Assembly (NCBI GenBank): GCA_022510725.1
Contig: JAFLSW010000005.1
Location: 1-64,000 of the forward strand
Source of the DNA: Lachnospiraceae bacterium
Lineage (GTDB): Bacteria; Bacillota; Clostridia; Lachnospirales; Lachnospiraceae
Direction: 5' to 3'
DNA: 64,000 bases
Positions 34,305 through 42,590 of this stretch are shown here, one piece after another (the stretch's first letter is position 1; every line of letters begins with the position of its first letter). The notes under the pieces were generated by a model, which worked only from the letters and a program-made list of their open reading frames with translations, was not told the origin of the DNA and ran no database searches. The translations under genes and the position numbers were made by a program.

Positions 34305-36452
34305 ATGAAAGAAAAGACAGAAAAAATAGAGAAAGTAGATTATAAGAAGGCAGAACTATATTATAACAGAGAATTAAGCTGGCTGAAATTTGATTACCGG
34401 GTATTAAGTGAGGCTCGAGATAAAAGCAATCCCTTATTTGAAAGATTGAAATTTTTAAGCATTACCGCATCCAATCTGGATGAATTTTTCATGGTCCGGG
34501 TGGCAGCCTTAAAGGACATGGTCCATGCCGGATATACAAAAGAGGACATTTCCGGTATGACACCGGAAAGACAGCTGTCAAATATTAACGAAGAAACCCA
34601 TTCTTTGGTCAATCTCCAGTATTCCACCTACAACAGAAGCCTGGTGCCTGCCCTAAAACAAAACGGCATTGTATTGATCCCCCACCATGAAGTTTTGAGC
34701 AAAAAACAGGCGGCTTTTGTGGACCGCTATTTTGAGGACAATGTATATCCTGTACTGACTCCTATGGCAGTGGATTCTTCCAGACCTTTCCCCCTGATCA
34801 GAAATAAATCCCTGAATCTGGGCGCTTTGGTAAAAAAGAAAGGAGAAAAAGAGGCGGAAGTGGAATTTGCCACTGTCCAGGTGCCAAGTGTTCTGCCCAG
34901 GGTAGTGAAAATACCGGATGATGAAGAACGAGTATTTATCTTTTTGGAGGAGATTATCGAACGCAACATAGAAAAGCTGTTTTTGAACTATGACGTGCTC
35001 TGCATCCATCCCTTCCGTATCATGAGAAATGCAGACTTAAGCATTGGCGAGGATGAAGCGGAGGATCTGTTAAAGGAGATCGAAAAGCAGTTAAAGAAAC
35101 GGCAGTGGGGCGAAGCCATCCGTTTGGAAGTGGAAGAAGGCATAGATAAAGCCCTTTTAAAAATGATACGCAAGGAGTTAAAGATCGCCCAGGAGGATAT
35201 TTACTATATCAATGGTCCCCTGGATCTGACAGTGCTGATGAAGCTGTATGGCATGGAAGGCTTTGAGCGGCTAAAGGAAGCACCTTACGAGCCTCAGCCT
35301 GTACCGGAGCTTCCTTCTGACTGTGATATTTTTGAAGAGATCCGGAAACGGGATATTTTGCTGCACCACCCCTATCAGACTTTTGCACCGGTGGTGGAAT
35401 TCATCAAACAGGCATCCAGGGATGAAAATGTGCTGGCTATCAAGCAGACTCTGTACCGTGTCAGCGGCAATTCCCCGATCATTGCCGCCCTTGCCCAAGC
35501 TGCGGAAAACGGCAAGCAGGTCTCCGTATTGGTGGAATTAAAAGCCCGGTTTGATGAGGAAAACAATATCGTATGGGCGAAGATGTTAGAAAAAGCAGGC
35601 TGCCATGTTATCTACGGTCTGGTGGGATTAAAGACCCACAGCAAGATTACCCTGGTAGTCAGACGAGAAGAGGAAGGCATCAAGCGGTATGTACACTTAG
35701 GTACGGGTAACTACAACGATGCCACTGCAAAGCTATATACGGATCTGGGGCTTTTGACCTGCAGACAGGATATCGGAGAGGATGCTACGGCAGTATTCAA
35801 TATGCTTTCCGGATATTCCGAGCCCAGAAGCTGGAATAAGCTTTCCCTGGCACCTTTATGGCTGAAAGACCGTTTTTTGTATCTCATCAGGAGAGAGATA
35901 GGATTTGCCCAGGCGGGAAGAGAAGCCAGGATCATTGCAAAAATGAATTCTCTCTGCGATAAGGATATTATCGATGCCTTATATGAAGCCGGCAGGGCAG
36001 GGGTAAAGATCGACCTGATCGTAAGGGGTATTTGCTGCTTAAGGACCGGTATTCCCGGTGTTTCCGATAATATTACCGTTCGTTCCATTGTGGGTACCTT
36101 TTTGGAACACAGCAGGATCTTTTATTTTGAAAACGGAAAGGACGAGGAATATTATCTGGCCAGTGCGGATTGGATGCCCAGGAATCTAAACAGGCGTGTG
36201 GAGATCCTGTTCCCCGTAGAGCAGGCCGATCTGAAAGAAAGAATAGCCCATGTGTTGGACTGTCTCTTAAGGGACAATCAGAAGGCACAGTTTTTGCAGC
36301 CTGACGGTTCCTATGAAAAAGTGGATAAACGGGGCAAGGAATTGTTCGGTGCCCAAAAATTTTTCTGTAAGGAAGCGAAGAAAGCAGCAGCTGCTTTGGA
36401 AGAAGATATCCTGGAGGAACGGGTCTTTATCCCGGAGAAGCATCATGAATAA
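34305..36452 (+). CDS. ppk: Polyphosphate kinase 1
   Basis: The 715-residue enzyme builds polyphosphate from ATP. Domains follow the family: an N-terminal helical part with ELSWLKFDYRVLSEA and ASNLDEFFMVRVA, a middle head domain, and two phospholipase-D-like catalytic domains. GLKTHSKITLVVRRE holds the phosphorylated histidine, and GTFLEHSRIFYF the second catalytic histidine; YVHLGTGNYNDATAKLYTDLGLLT is also intact. Polyphosphate links to the stringent response, encoded here by the relA gene 25 kb away. The stop overlaps the start of the next HAD gene. Confidence 0.97.
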   Translation: MKEKTEKIEKVDYKKAELYYNRELSWLKFDYRVLSEARDKSNPLFERLKFLSITASNLDEFFMVRVAALKDMVHAGYTKEDISGMTPERQLSNINEETHSLVNLQYSTYNRSLVPALKQNGIVLIPHHEVLSKKQAAFVDRYFEDNVYPVLTPMAVDSSRPFPLIRNKSLNLGALVKKKGEKEAEVEFATVQVPSVLPRVVKIPDDEERVFIFLEEIIERNIEKLFLNYDVLCIHPFRIMRNADLSIGEDEAEDLLKEIEKQLKKRQWGEAIRLEVEEGIDKALLKMIRKELKIAQEDIYYINGPLDLTVLMKLYGMEGFERLKEAPYEPQPVPELPSDCDIFEEIRKRDILLHHPYQTFAPVVEFIKQASRDENVLAIKQTLYRVSGNSPIIAALAQAAENGKQVSVLVELKARFDEENNIVWAKMLEKAGCHVIYGLVGLKTHSKITLVVRREEEGIKRYVHLGTGNYNDATAKLYTDLGLLTCRQDIGEDATAVFNMLSGYSEPRSWNKLSLAPLWLKDRFLYLIRREIGFAQAGREARIIAKMNSLCDKDIIDALYEAGRAGVKIDLIVRGICCLRTGIPGVSDNITVRSIVGTFLEHSRIFYFENGKDEEYYLASADWMPRNLNRRVEILFPVEQADLKERIAHVLDCLLRDNQKAQFLQPDGSYEKVDKRGKELFGAQKFFCKEAKKAAAALEEDILEERVFIPEKHHE

Positions 36453-37098
36453 AAAGGCAGTGATCTTTGATCTGGACGGAACTTTGACCGATACTTTAAA
36501 GTCCATATGGAAATCCGCCAATCTGGCTCTTGCCGATGTGGATCTGCCACCTATTGAGCTGGACCGCTATCGTTACTTTGTGGGAGACGGGGAAGAGGAG
36601 TTGTTGAAGCGGGCGCTGGCCTTTGACGGAGATAAGGAACTTCGGAATCTGGAAAAGATCAGACTTTCTTATAGAAAGCATTTTGAGACCTATGTAAATT
36701 ACGAAGTAAAGCCCTATGAGGGTATCAAAGAGCTGCTACAGGCTTTAAAAGAAAAGAGCATAAAGCTTTGTGTCAATTCCAATAAGCCTCACGACAGAGC
36801 TATCGATGTGGTACAGGAAATGTTTGGTCAAGATTGTTTTGATATGATCGTGGGGCAGAGTAAGGAACGGCAGAGAAAGCCGGCTCCGGATGGAGTTTTT
36901 TATATTATGGAAAGCTTAAGTCTCTCCAAAGAGGAGGTCATCTATCTGGGGGATACCGGGGTGGATATGCAGACCGGCAGATCGGCAGGCGTATTTACCG
37001 TAGGAGCCCTATGGGGATTTCGTGACAGAGAGGAGCTTACGCAAAACAAAGCGGATGCCATCATCGCACATCCCATGGAACTGCTTGACTATTTATAA
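36445..37098 (+). CDS. HAD hydrolase, phosphoglycolate-phosphatase-like
   Basis: The 217-residue phosphatase has motif I FDLDGTLTDT at residues 7-16, motif II CVNSNKPHDRA, the motif III Lys in ERQRKPAPDG, and motif IV YLGDTGVDMQTGRSAG. The order and the small helical cap (residues 17-85) fit the Gph/PGP subfamily. The ATG at 36445 is eight bases before the end of ppk, with GGAGA in front, so translation is coupled to polyphosphate kinase. Whether the coupling has meaning for phosphate metabolism is unknown. Confidence 0.88.
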   Translation: MNKKAVIFDLDGTLTDTLKSIWKSANLALADVDLPPIELDRYRYFVGDGEEELLKRALAFDGDKELRNLEKIRLSYRKHFETYVNYEVKPYEGIKELLQALKEKSIKLCVNSNKPHDRAIDVVQEMFGQDCFDMIVGQSKERQRKPAPDGVFYIMESLSLSKEEVIYLGDTGVDMQTGRSAGVFTVGALWGFRDREELTQNKADAIIAHPMELLDYL

Positions 37099-37111
37099 AC
37101 AGGTGAACTTT

Positions 37112-37933
37112 ATGAATACCAATATAAAACTGATCGTAACAGACATAGACGGTACTCTGGTAAAGGATTCTTCCCCACAGGTCTATGACGAAATGATTGA
37201 GATCATACAAAAGCTGACAGATGAGGGAATCTGCTTTGCCTTAGCAAGTGGCAGACAATACGGCAGCATTAGGAAGATGTTTGAGCGCTCTGACAGGAAA
37301 CTGTACTATCTGGCGGAAAACGGTGCTCATATCTTAGAAGGCAATAAGACCTTAGCTGTGACTCCCATGAAGCGGGAATATGTAGAAGGCATCATGGCGG
37401 ACCTGCGGGCACTTTATCCTTTGGATTGTCATGTGACAGCCTCTACCACCAAAGGGTGTCTACTGGAATCCAAATCGGAAGATTTTATTCGTCTGATTGA
37501 AAAAGGGTATCGCAATGATGTGACTCTGACCGACGATATTTTAAAGCATGATGTGGAAATGATCAAGCTTGCGGTCTACAAAAAGAATACCATTAGAGAG
37601 ATCGGAGAGTCCTCCCTGATCCCCAAGTGGCAGGATAAAGTAAAAACCTGTATGGCGGGAGAGGAATGGGTAGACTTTATGGATAAAACCGTGGATAAAG
37701 GAAATGCTTTAAGAAAGCTGCAGGAGACCTTAGGCATCAGAAAAGAAGAGACTATGGCATTTGGAGACAATGACAACGACTTAGGGCTGATGCTTTGTGC
37801 AGGGGAAGGCTATGCCGTAGACAATGCGGTACAGATGGTAAAGGATGCGGCAAAGTATACCTGTCCCGATTATCATGAAAAGGGAGTATACCAGGTCCTT
37901 GACAAACTGTATCGGGAAATGAAAGGTATTTAG
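37112..37933 (+). CDS. Cof-type HAD-IIB phosphatase
   Basis: The 273-residue phosphatase has motif I TDIDGTLVKDSS near residue 9, motif II ALASGRQYG, a long C2-type cap domain (about 85-185), the motif III Lys in VDKGNALRKLQE, and motif IV AFGDNDNDLGLMLCAGEGYAVDNA. These are hallmarks of the Cof/YidA group, which act on sugar phosphates and cofactor phosphates with broad range. The ATG at 37112 is 13 bases after the previous HAD gene, so two different HAD phosphatases stand in line after ppk. Confidence 0.9.
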   Translation: MNTNIKLIVTDIDGTLVKDSSPQVYDEMIEIIQKLTDEGICFALASGRQYGSIRKMFERSDRKLYYLAENGAHILEGNKTLAVTPMKREYVEGIMADLRALYPLDCHVTASTTKGCLLESKSEDFIRLIEKGYRNDVTLTDDILKHDVEMIKLAVYKKNTIREIGESSLIPKWQDKVKTCMAGEEWVDFMDKTVDKGNALRKLQETLGIRKEETMAFGDNDNDLGLMLCAGEGYAVDNAVQMVKDAAKYTCPDYHEKGVYQVLDKLYREMKGI

Positions 37934-37988
37934 ATCACAGCAATATAAAATGAGAGTATCAGAAGGACTTTGGAAAGGAGGGATCGGA

Positions 37989-38252
37989 ATGCCGGAATTT
38001 GATGAAAAAGTACTTGCCTGCTTTTTGGAACATCAGCTTCAGCTGTTCCCCGAACCGGTAGCGGAAACCCCGGAAGAAGCGGAAGACTTCCTTTCGGAAT
38101 GTATGGCCTTAGTCGTATCTTCTAAAAAAGAGGTATGGGAATACTTCGATGAAGAAGGCGTGGACATGGAAGGCATGGAAGAGGATGATATCTTAGAAGC
38201 CGATGAAGTCTTTGAGATAGGAGACGGCAGATATCTGATCGTAGAGTGCTAA
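37989..38252 (+). CDS. Small acidic hypothetical protein
   Basis: The 87-residue protein is very acidic: MPEFDEKVLACFLEHQLQLF opens it, a run of Glu and Asp (FDEEGVDMEGMEEDDILEADEVFE) fills the middle, and GDGRYLIVEC closes it. I do not recognise a family. A good GGAGG site precedes the ATG at 37989; the longer frame from 37950 lacks one. Its stop shares four bases with the stop of the convergent PHP-HAD gene. It may be a small regulator or partner of the HAD enzymes beside it, but nothing in the sequence shows this. Confidence 0.7.
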   Translation: MPEFDEKVLACFLEHQLQLFPEPVAETPEEAEDFLSECMALVVSSKKEVWEYFDEEGVDMEGMEEDDILEADEVFEIGDGRYLIVEC

Positions 38253-39919
38253 TGCAGAAGTGAAAATATTTCCAGAAAGCCGTTATGGTTATTATCATCT
38301 TTGGTGATGTAGTCCGCAGCGGCTTTTGTATTTTCATTGCCGTTTATCATGCATACGCCCGTGCCGGCAGCTTCCAGCATGGAAATATCATTTGCCTCAT
38401 CCCCTGCGGCAATGGAATTTTCGATGGGGATATGTAAATGGTCGCAGAGAAATCGCATTGCGTTTCCTTTGGAAGCCTCTTTTACACAGCACTCCAAATA
38501 AATAGGAGAGGAATAGAAGGTATGAAGCAGATCTCCCGCAAGGGGCGATAAAGCCTGTCTGAATGCTTCCAGTTTTTCTTTTCCTTCCAGACTGATCATA
38601 AGCAGCTTAAAGGGATCCTTTTTCATAATAGAAACAGGATCTTCATTTACAATAAGGGGCAGATGGATATGCTGCCTGTAATAATCCACTTCCGCATCAT
38701 CCTTTGGAGAGATAATGGCGTCATCGGTATAAGTCTGGGCATGAAGGTCCATCTCCTCTGCAAGCTGCAACACCTTTTGCACATAGTCCATGGGAACACG
38801 CAGCTCCTGCAGGCTCTTATTTTGTCCGCAGTCATAGATCAAGGCCCCATTAAAGGAGATAATATAGGTGCCGGGCAGTATCAGTCCCAGTTTTTCTGCT
38901 GTTTCCAAAATACTTGGCAGGGGCCTGCCGCTGGACAACACAAAATGTCCCCCTTTTCCTGTAAAATCCATGATCTTATCATAGATTTCAGGAGAAAGCT
39001 GTTTTTTATCGTCCAAAAGGGTGCCATCCATATCGGAAAAAATGATCCGGTCATGGTAGCAGCCTTTTTCTCTCAAATAGGTTTTTAGATCAGATAAAAT
39101 ATCATAGGGAATAAATAATTTGCCGTAGCCGGTGCCAAGATCCAGACCGGGCTTGGTGGTGCCGTGAAAATCAGAGCCTCCGGTAATGAGAAGGCCGTAT
39201 TTCCCCGCAAGACGCCGCATCTGTCGTTCTTCGGCAGCATTGTAGGTAGAATATATCGCTTCGATTCCCACCAGACCGGCATCTTTTAACTCTGCCACCA
39301 ATTTATCCAGTCTGGCATCACTCATATGGTATAAGACGGGATGTGCTAGTACGGGAAGACCGCCGGCTTCTAGGATCAGTTTCACAGCCTGGGCGGGGGT
39401 CACTTTTTCTCTGGGCAGAAAGCAGGGAGCATGATCTCCTACATAGCGTTCAAAAGCTTCGGTCATGCTCTTTACATAGCCTTCTTCCAGCAGGAATTTT
39501 GCATAGTGGGCTCTGGTCAATACCGAACCGGGAAAACGGGCAGTAAGAGCCTCATAGGAAACAGGAACGCCATGATCCGTCAGCTTCTGACACATCTTCC
39601 TGTTGCGCAGATCTCTGGAATCACGGAAGTTTTGCAGGTATTTTTGAAACGCCTGCCCCTTATGGTCGATATACAGTCCCAGAATATGAATATCTTTTCC
39701 TTCATATTCCGTAGAAAATTCAATGGCAGGAATGACCTCCAGACCGGTACCCTTTGCCGCTTCTTTTGCCTCATCAATGCCGTCTGCCGTATCGTGGTCG
39801 CTTAAGGCAAAGGCGGAAAGTCCTTTCTCGATAGCATGGGCTACCAATTCGGCAGGAGTGAAGCTGCCGTCGGATTTATTGGAATGAACATGTAGATCTA
39901 CGGTCTGCAGGGTTTTCAC
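38249..39919 (-). CDS. PHP-domain phosphoesterase fused to a Cof-type HAD phosphatase
   Basis: The 556-residue protein has two enzyme domains. Residues about 5-278 are a PHP domain of the YciV/RNase AM type: DLHVHSNKSDGSFTPAELV, FALSDHDTADG, PAIEFSTEY, HAKFLLEEG-like helices, LAHPVLYH and GGSDFHGTTKPG supply the metal ligands. Residues about 290-556 are a complete HAD-IIB enzyme: FSDMDGTLLDD, LSSGRP, the Lys of EASKGNAMR, and AAGDEANDISMLEAA. Relatives of the first act on nucleoside 3',5'-bisphosphates or short RNA ends; the second would take off another phosphate. The start is GTG at 39919, eight bases after AAGGAG. An open extension to 40036 overlaps the ABC-F gene and is unlikely. Confidence 0.88.
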   Translation of the reverse strand: MKTLQTVDLHVHSNKSDGSFTPAELVAHAIEKGLSAFALSDHDTADGIDEAKEAAKGTGLEVIPAIEFSTEYEGKDIHILGLYIDHKGQAFQKYLQNFRDSRDLRNRKMCQKLTDHGVPVSYEALTARFPGSVLTRAHYAKFLLEEGYVKSMTEAFERYVGDHAPCFLPREKVTPAQAVKLILEAGGLPVLAHPVLYHMSDARLDKLVAELKDAGLVGIEAIYSTYNAAEERQMRRLAGKYGLLITGGSDFHGTTKPGLDLGTGYGKLFIPYDILSDLKTYLREKGCYHDRIIFSDMDGTLLDDKKQLSPEIYDKIMDFTGKGGHFVLSSGRPLPSILETAEKLGLILPGTYIISFNGALIYDCGQNKSLQELRVPMDYVQKVLQLAEEMDLHAQTYTDDAIISPKDDAEVDYYRQHIHLPLIVNEDPVSIMKKDPFKLLMISLEGKEKLEAFRQALSPLAGDLLHTFYSSPIYLECCVKEASKGNAMRFLCDHLHIPIENSIAAGDEANDISMLEAAGTGVCMINGNENTKAAADYITKDDNNHNGFLEIFSLLH

Positions 39920-39956
39920 TGTCGTTGCTCCTTCTTGCTTTTTGCTTCTGTCAGTA

Positions 39957-41594
39957 TCAGTCTTTGTCCTCTTCGGTATTGGCTGTATAAACAGTCCGTT
40001 TTCTTGCCATCTCGTCGCTTGCCAGATACTCGTCATAGGTGGTGATCTTATCGATCAGGGAGCCGTCAGGTAAGATCTCCATGATCCTGTTTGCAGTAGT
40101 CTCCACAAACTGATGGTCGTGGCAGGCAAACAGAGCAACACCGGGGAATTTAATAAGACCGTTGTTCAAAGCGGTAATGGATTCCATATCCAGGTGGTTG
40201 GTAGGCTCGTCTAAAACAAGGCAGTTGGCGCCGCTGATCATCATCTTGGACAACAGGCACCGTACCTTTTCGCCACCGGATAGTACCTTTACTTTTTTCA
40301 CTCCGTCTTCTCCGGCAAATAACATTCTGCCCAGGAAGCCGCGGACATAGGTAATATCGTCTACGGGAGAGTAGCCCATGAGCCAGTCGGCAATGGTCAG
40401 ATCGCTGTCAAATTCCTTGGTGGAATCCTTGGGGAAGTAAGCCTGGGAGGTGGTCACGCCCCACTTGAAGCTGCCTTCGTCCGGCTCAATCTCGCCCATT
40501 AAGATCTGGAAGAGGGTGGTCTTTGCCAGTTCATTGCCTCCAACAAAGGCGACTTTATCGTCATGGTTCAAAATAAAGGAGATACCGTCCAATACCTTTT
40601 CTCCGTTTACGGTCTTGCTGATATTCTCCACGCTTAATACTTCATTACCGATCTCTCTGTCGGGACGGAAATCGATATAGGGATATTTTCTGCTGGAGGG
40701 CTTGATCTCGTCTAACTCGATCTTTTCCAAAGCACGCTTTCTGGAGGTAGCCTGTTTGGATTTGGAAGCGTTGGCGGAGAAGCGGGAAATGAACTCCTGC
40801 AACTCCTTGATCTTTTCTTCCTTCTTCTTGTTGGCTTCCTTCATCTGCTTGATCAAAAGCTGGCTAGACTCATACCAGAAATCGTAGTTACCTGCATATA
40901 ACTGAATCTTGCCATAGTCAATGTCCGCGATATGGGTGCAGACCTTATTTAAGAAATAACGGTCGTGGGAGACCACGATGACCGTATTGTCAAAATCGAT
41001 CAAAAATTCCTCCAGCCATGCGATGGCATCTAAGTCCAAATGGTTGGTAGGCTCGTCTAACAGCAGAATATCGGGATTGCCAAAAAGGGCTTTTGCCAAT
41101 AGGACCTTTACCTTTTCGCTGCCGTTAAGCGTGTTCATTTCCACTGTGTGCAGTTCCGTGTCAATGCCTAAGCCGTTTAACAGCATAGCGGCATTGGTCT
41201 CCGCATCCCAGCCGTCCATCTCCGCAAATTCCGCTTCCAGTTCGCTGGCACGGATGCCGTCCTCATCGCTGAAATCCTCTTTGGCATAGATTTCGTCCTT
41301 TTCCTTCATGATCTCATAAAGACGCTGATTGCCCATGATGACCACATCCATGACGGTATAGGCATCATATTTAAAGTGATCCTGTTCCAGCACGGAAAGC
41401 CTCTGACCGGGTGTAATGGCGATCTCGCCATTGGTGGTTTCCAGATCCCCGGATAAGATCTTTAAAAATGTGGATTTTCCGGCGCCGTTTGCACCGATGA
41501 GTCCATAGCAGTTTCCTTCTGTAAATTTGATGTTTACCTCTTCAAACAGGGCCTTTTTACCTACGCGATAGGTCACATTGTTTGCACTAATCAT
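39957..41594 (-). CDS. ABC-F family ATPase with one degenerate ATP site
   Basis: The 545-residue soluble protein has two ABC ATPase domains in tandem and the linker typical of ribosome-binding ABC-F proteins (about 235-315). NBD1 has Walker A GANGAGKSTF and Walker B ILLLDEPTNHLD but signature LNGSE. NBD2 has a changed Walker A, GGNELAKTT, with normal signature LSGGEKVR and Walker B LVLDEPTNHLD. ABC domains pair head to tail, so Walker A1 with signature 2 makes a normal site, and Walker A2 with signature 1 a degenerate one. ABC-F proteins act on the ribosome in translation or antibiotic protection; no resistance role can be assigned. ATG at 41594 follows GAGGAG. Confidence 0.92.
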   Translation of the reverse strand: MISANNVTYRVGKKALFEEVNIKFTEGNCYGLIGANGAGKSTFLKILSGDLETTNGEIAITPGQRLSVLEQDHFKYDAYTVMDVVIMGNQRLYEIMKEKDEIYAKEDFSDEDGIRASELEAEFAEMDGWDAETNAAMLLNGLGIDTELHTVEMNTLNGSEKVKVLLAKALFGNPDILLLDEPTNHLDLDAIAWLEEFLIDFDNTVIVVSHDRYFLNKVCTHIADIDYGKIQLYAGNYDFWYESSQLLIKQMKEANKKKEEKIKELQEFISRFSANASKSKQATSRKRALEKIELDEIKPSSRKYPYIDFRPDREIGNEVLSVENISKTVNGEKVLDGISFILNHDDKVAFVGGNELAKTTLFQILMGEIEPDEGSFKWGVTTSQAYFPKDSTKEFDSDLTIADWLMGYSPVDDITYVRGFLGRMLFAGEDGVKKVKVLSGGEKVRCLLSKMMISGANCLVLDEPTNHLDMESITALNNGLIKFPGVALFACHDHQFVETTANRIMEILPDGSLIDKITTYDEYLASDEMARKRTVYTANTEEDKD

Positions 41595-41612
41595 GTTTTT
41601 CTCCTCATTTCC

Positions 41613-42590
41613 TTACCATTCTTTTTTTAATTCCATGTCCCAGTCAAGGGTATAGGGACCGTCTTCCATTTTTAATAGCTTTTCATAATAGCCATAGCGT
41701 TGTACGGTGGGCGAATCATCATCCATCATAGGATCGCTCTGCCAGAATTCATATCCCAACAAATAAGATGCCATCATTTCATCCCAGGAATCATACATTT
41801 CCTGCAAGATCAGGGAATTTTCCAGGGAAGCATCCATGGCTTCCTCGTAGGTCATATAGCCGCACACATAGAAATCGCCATATAATTGGTTGATCCTTAC
41901 AAGATCCCATGCGGTAATGCTTTCTTCATCTTCCCCTTCCTGATAGAAGGAGTAGACCATGATATATCGGAACAGATTTTCTTCCTTGCCGGATTCCATC
42001 AGCGCATCGGCAAATTCTTCCGGACCCAGATCCAGCCAGCCCAGTTCTTCCATTTCATCTAAGTATTTACGCCAGGTTGCTCTATGACCTTCTTCCCGAA
42101 GCCATTCGATCTGCTCCAGGGCGGATTCCCTATCCTCTATATTCCAGCTGTATTCCAGACCAAGGGAGGTTAAGCGGGCGTTGGTATCGTTTGGGACTAA
42201 GCCGCCTACCAGCCGCCAGTTGGCTCCGTTGCTGTAGGTTAAGGGAGCATAGGTGGCATTGAACCACAAAACAGTATCAGGTGTATCAAAGCCCTCTAAA
42301 GATTCGCCGGTGTCATTTCCCATAAGCTGGGACATGGTCACCCGCCCGTCGGAATCCGATTCTTCCGGTTCCCTCTCTGTGTCAATATCATCTGCATGGT
42401 CTTGCTCCGGCTGGTTTTTGTTTTTCCCCGGAAGCTGTTCCTCTGCTCGGCTTATTTCTTCCTCCGGTTCCGGTAACTGCTTGCTGCATCCTGTTAAAGT
42501 AAACAGCAGAAGAGCCGTGAAAAATAAACAGAAGCATTTCCTGCGTTTATTTTTTCCTCTTGTAGTAATAGTCCGATAGATCGAAGCCAT
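41613..42590 (-). CDS. Lipoprotein of unknown function
   Basis: The protein has about 325 residues. A basic N terminus (KNKRRKC) leads to a hydrophobic stretch and the lipobox LTGC, so the mature protein starts at Cys and is tied to the membrane. A charged spacer (about 40-80, rich in Glu and Asp) is followed by a mainly helical domain with LEQIEWLREEGHRATWRKYLDEMEELGWLDLGPEEFADALM and ITAWDLVRINQLYGDFYVCGYMTYEEAM. I do not recognise the family. The first 44 bases overlap the end of the preceding lipoprotein gene. The start at 42590 is preferred over 42596, which has the ribosome site directly against it. Confidence 0.75.
   Translation of the reverse strand: MASIYRTITTRGKNKRRKCFCLFFTALLLFTLTGCSKQLPEPEEEISRAEEQLPGKNKNQPEQDHADDIDTEREPEESDSDGRVTMSQLMGNDTGESLEGFDTPDTVLWFNATYAPLTYSNGANWRLVGGLVPNDTNARLTSLGLEYSWNIEDRESALEQIEWLREEGHRATWRKYLDEMEELGWLDLGPEEFADALMESGKEENLFRYIMVYSFYQEGEDEESITAWDLVRINQLYGDFYVCGYMTYEEAMDASLENSLILQEMYDSWDEMMASYLLGYEFWQSDPMMDDDSPTVQRYGYYEKLLKMEDGPYTLDWDMELKKEW

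Noticed and set aside
39920-40036. N-terminal extension of the PHP-HAD gene
   Set aside because: It would overlap the ABC-F gene and has no ribosome site, while the GTG at 39919 has AAGGAG at the right distance.
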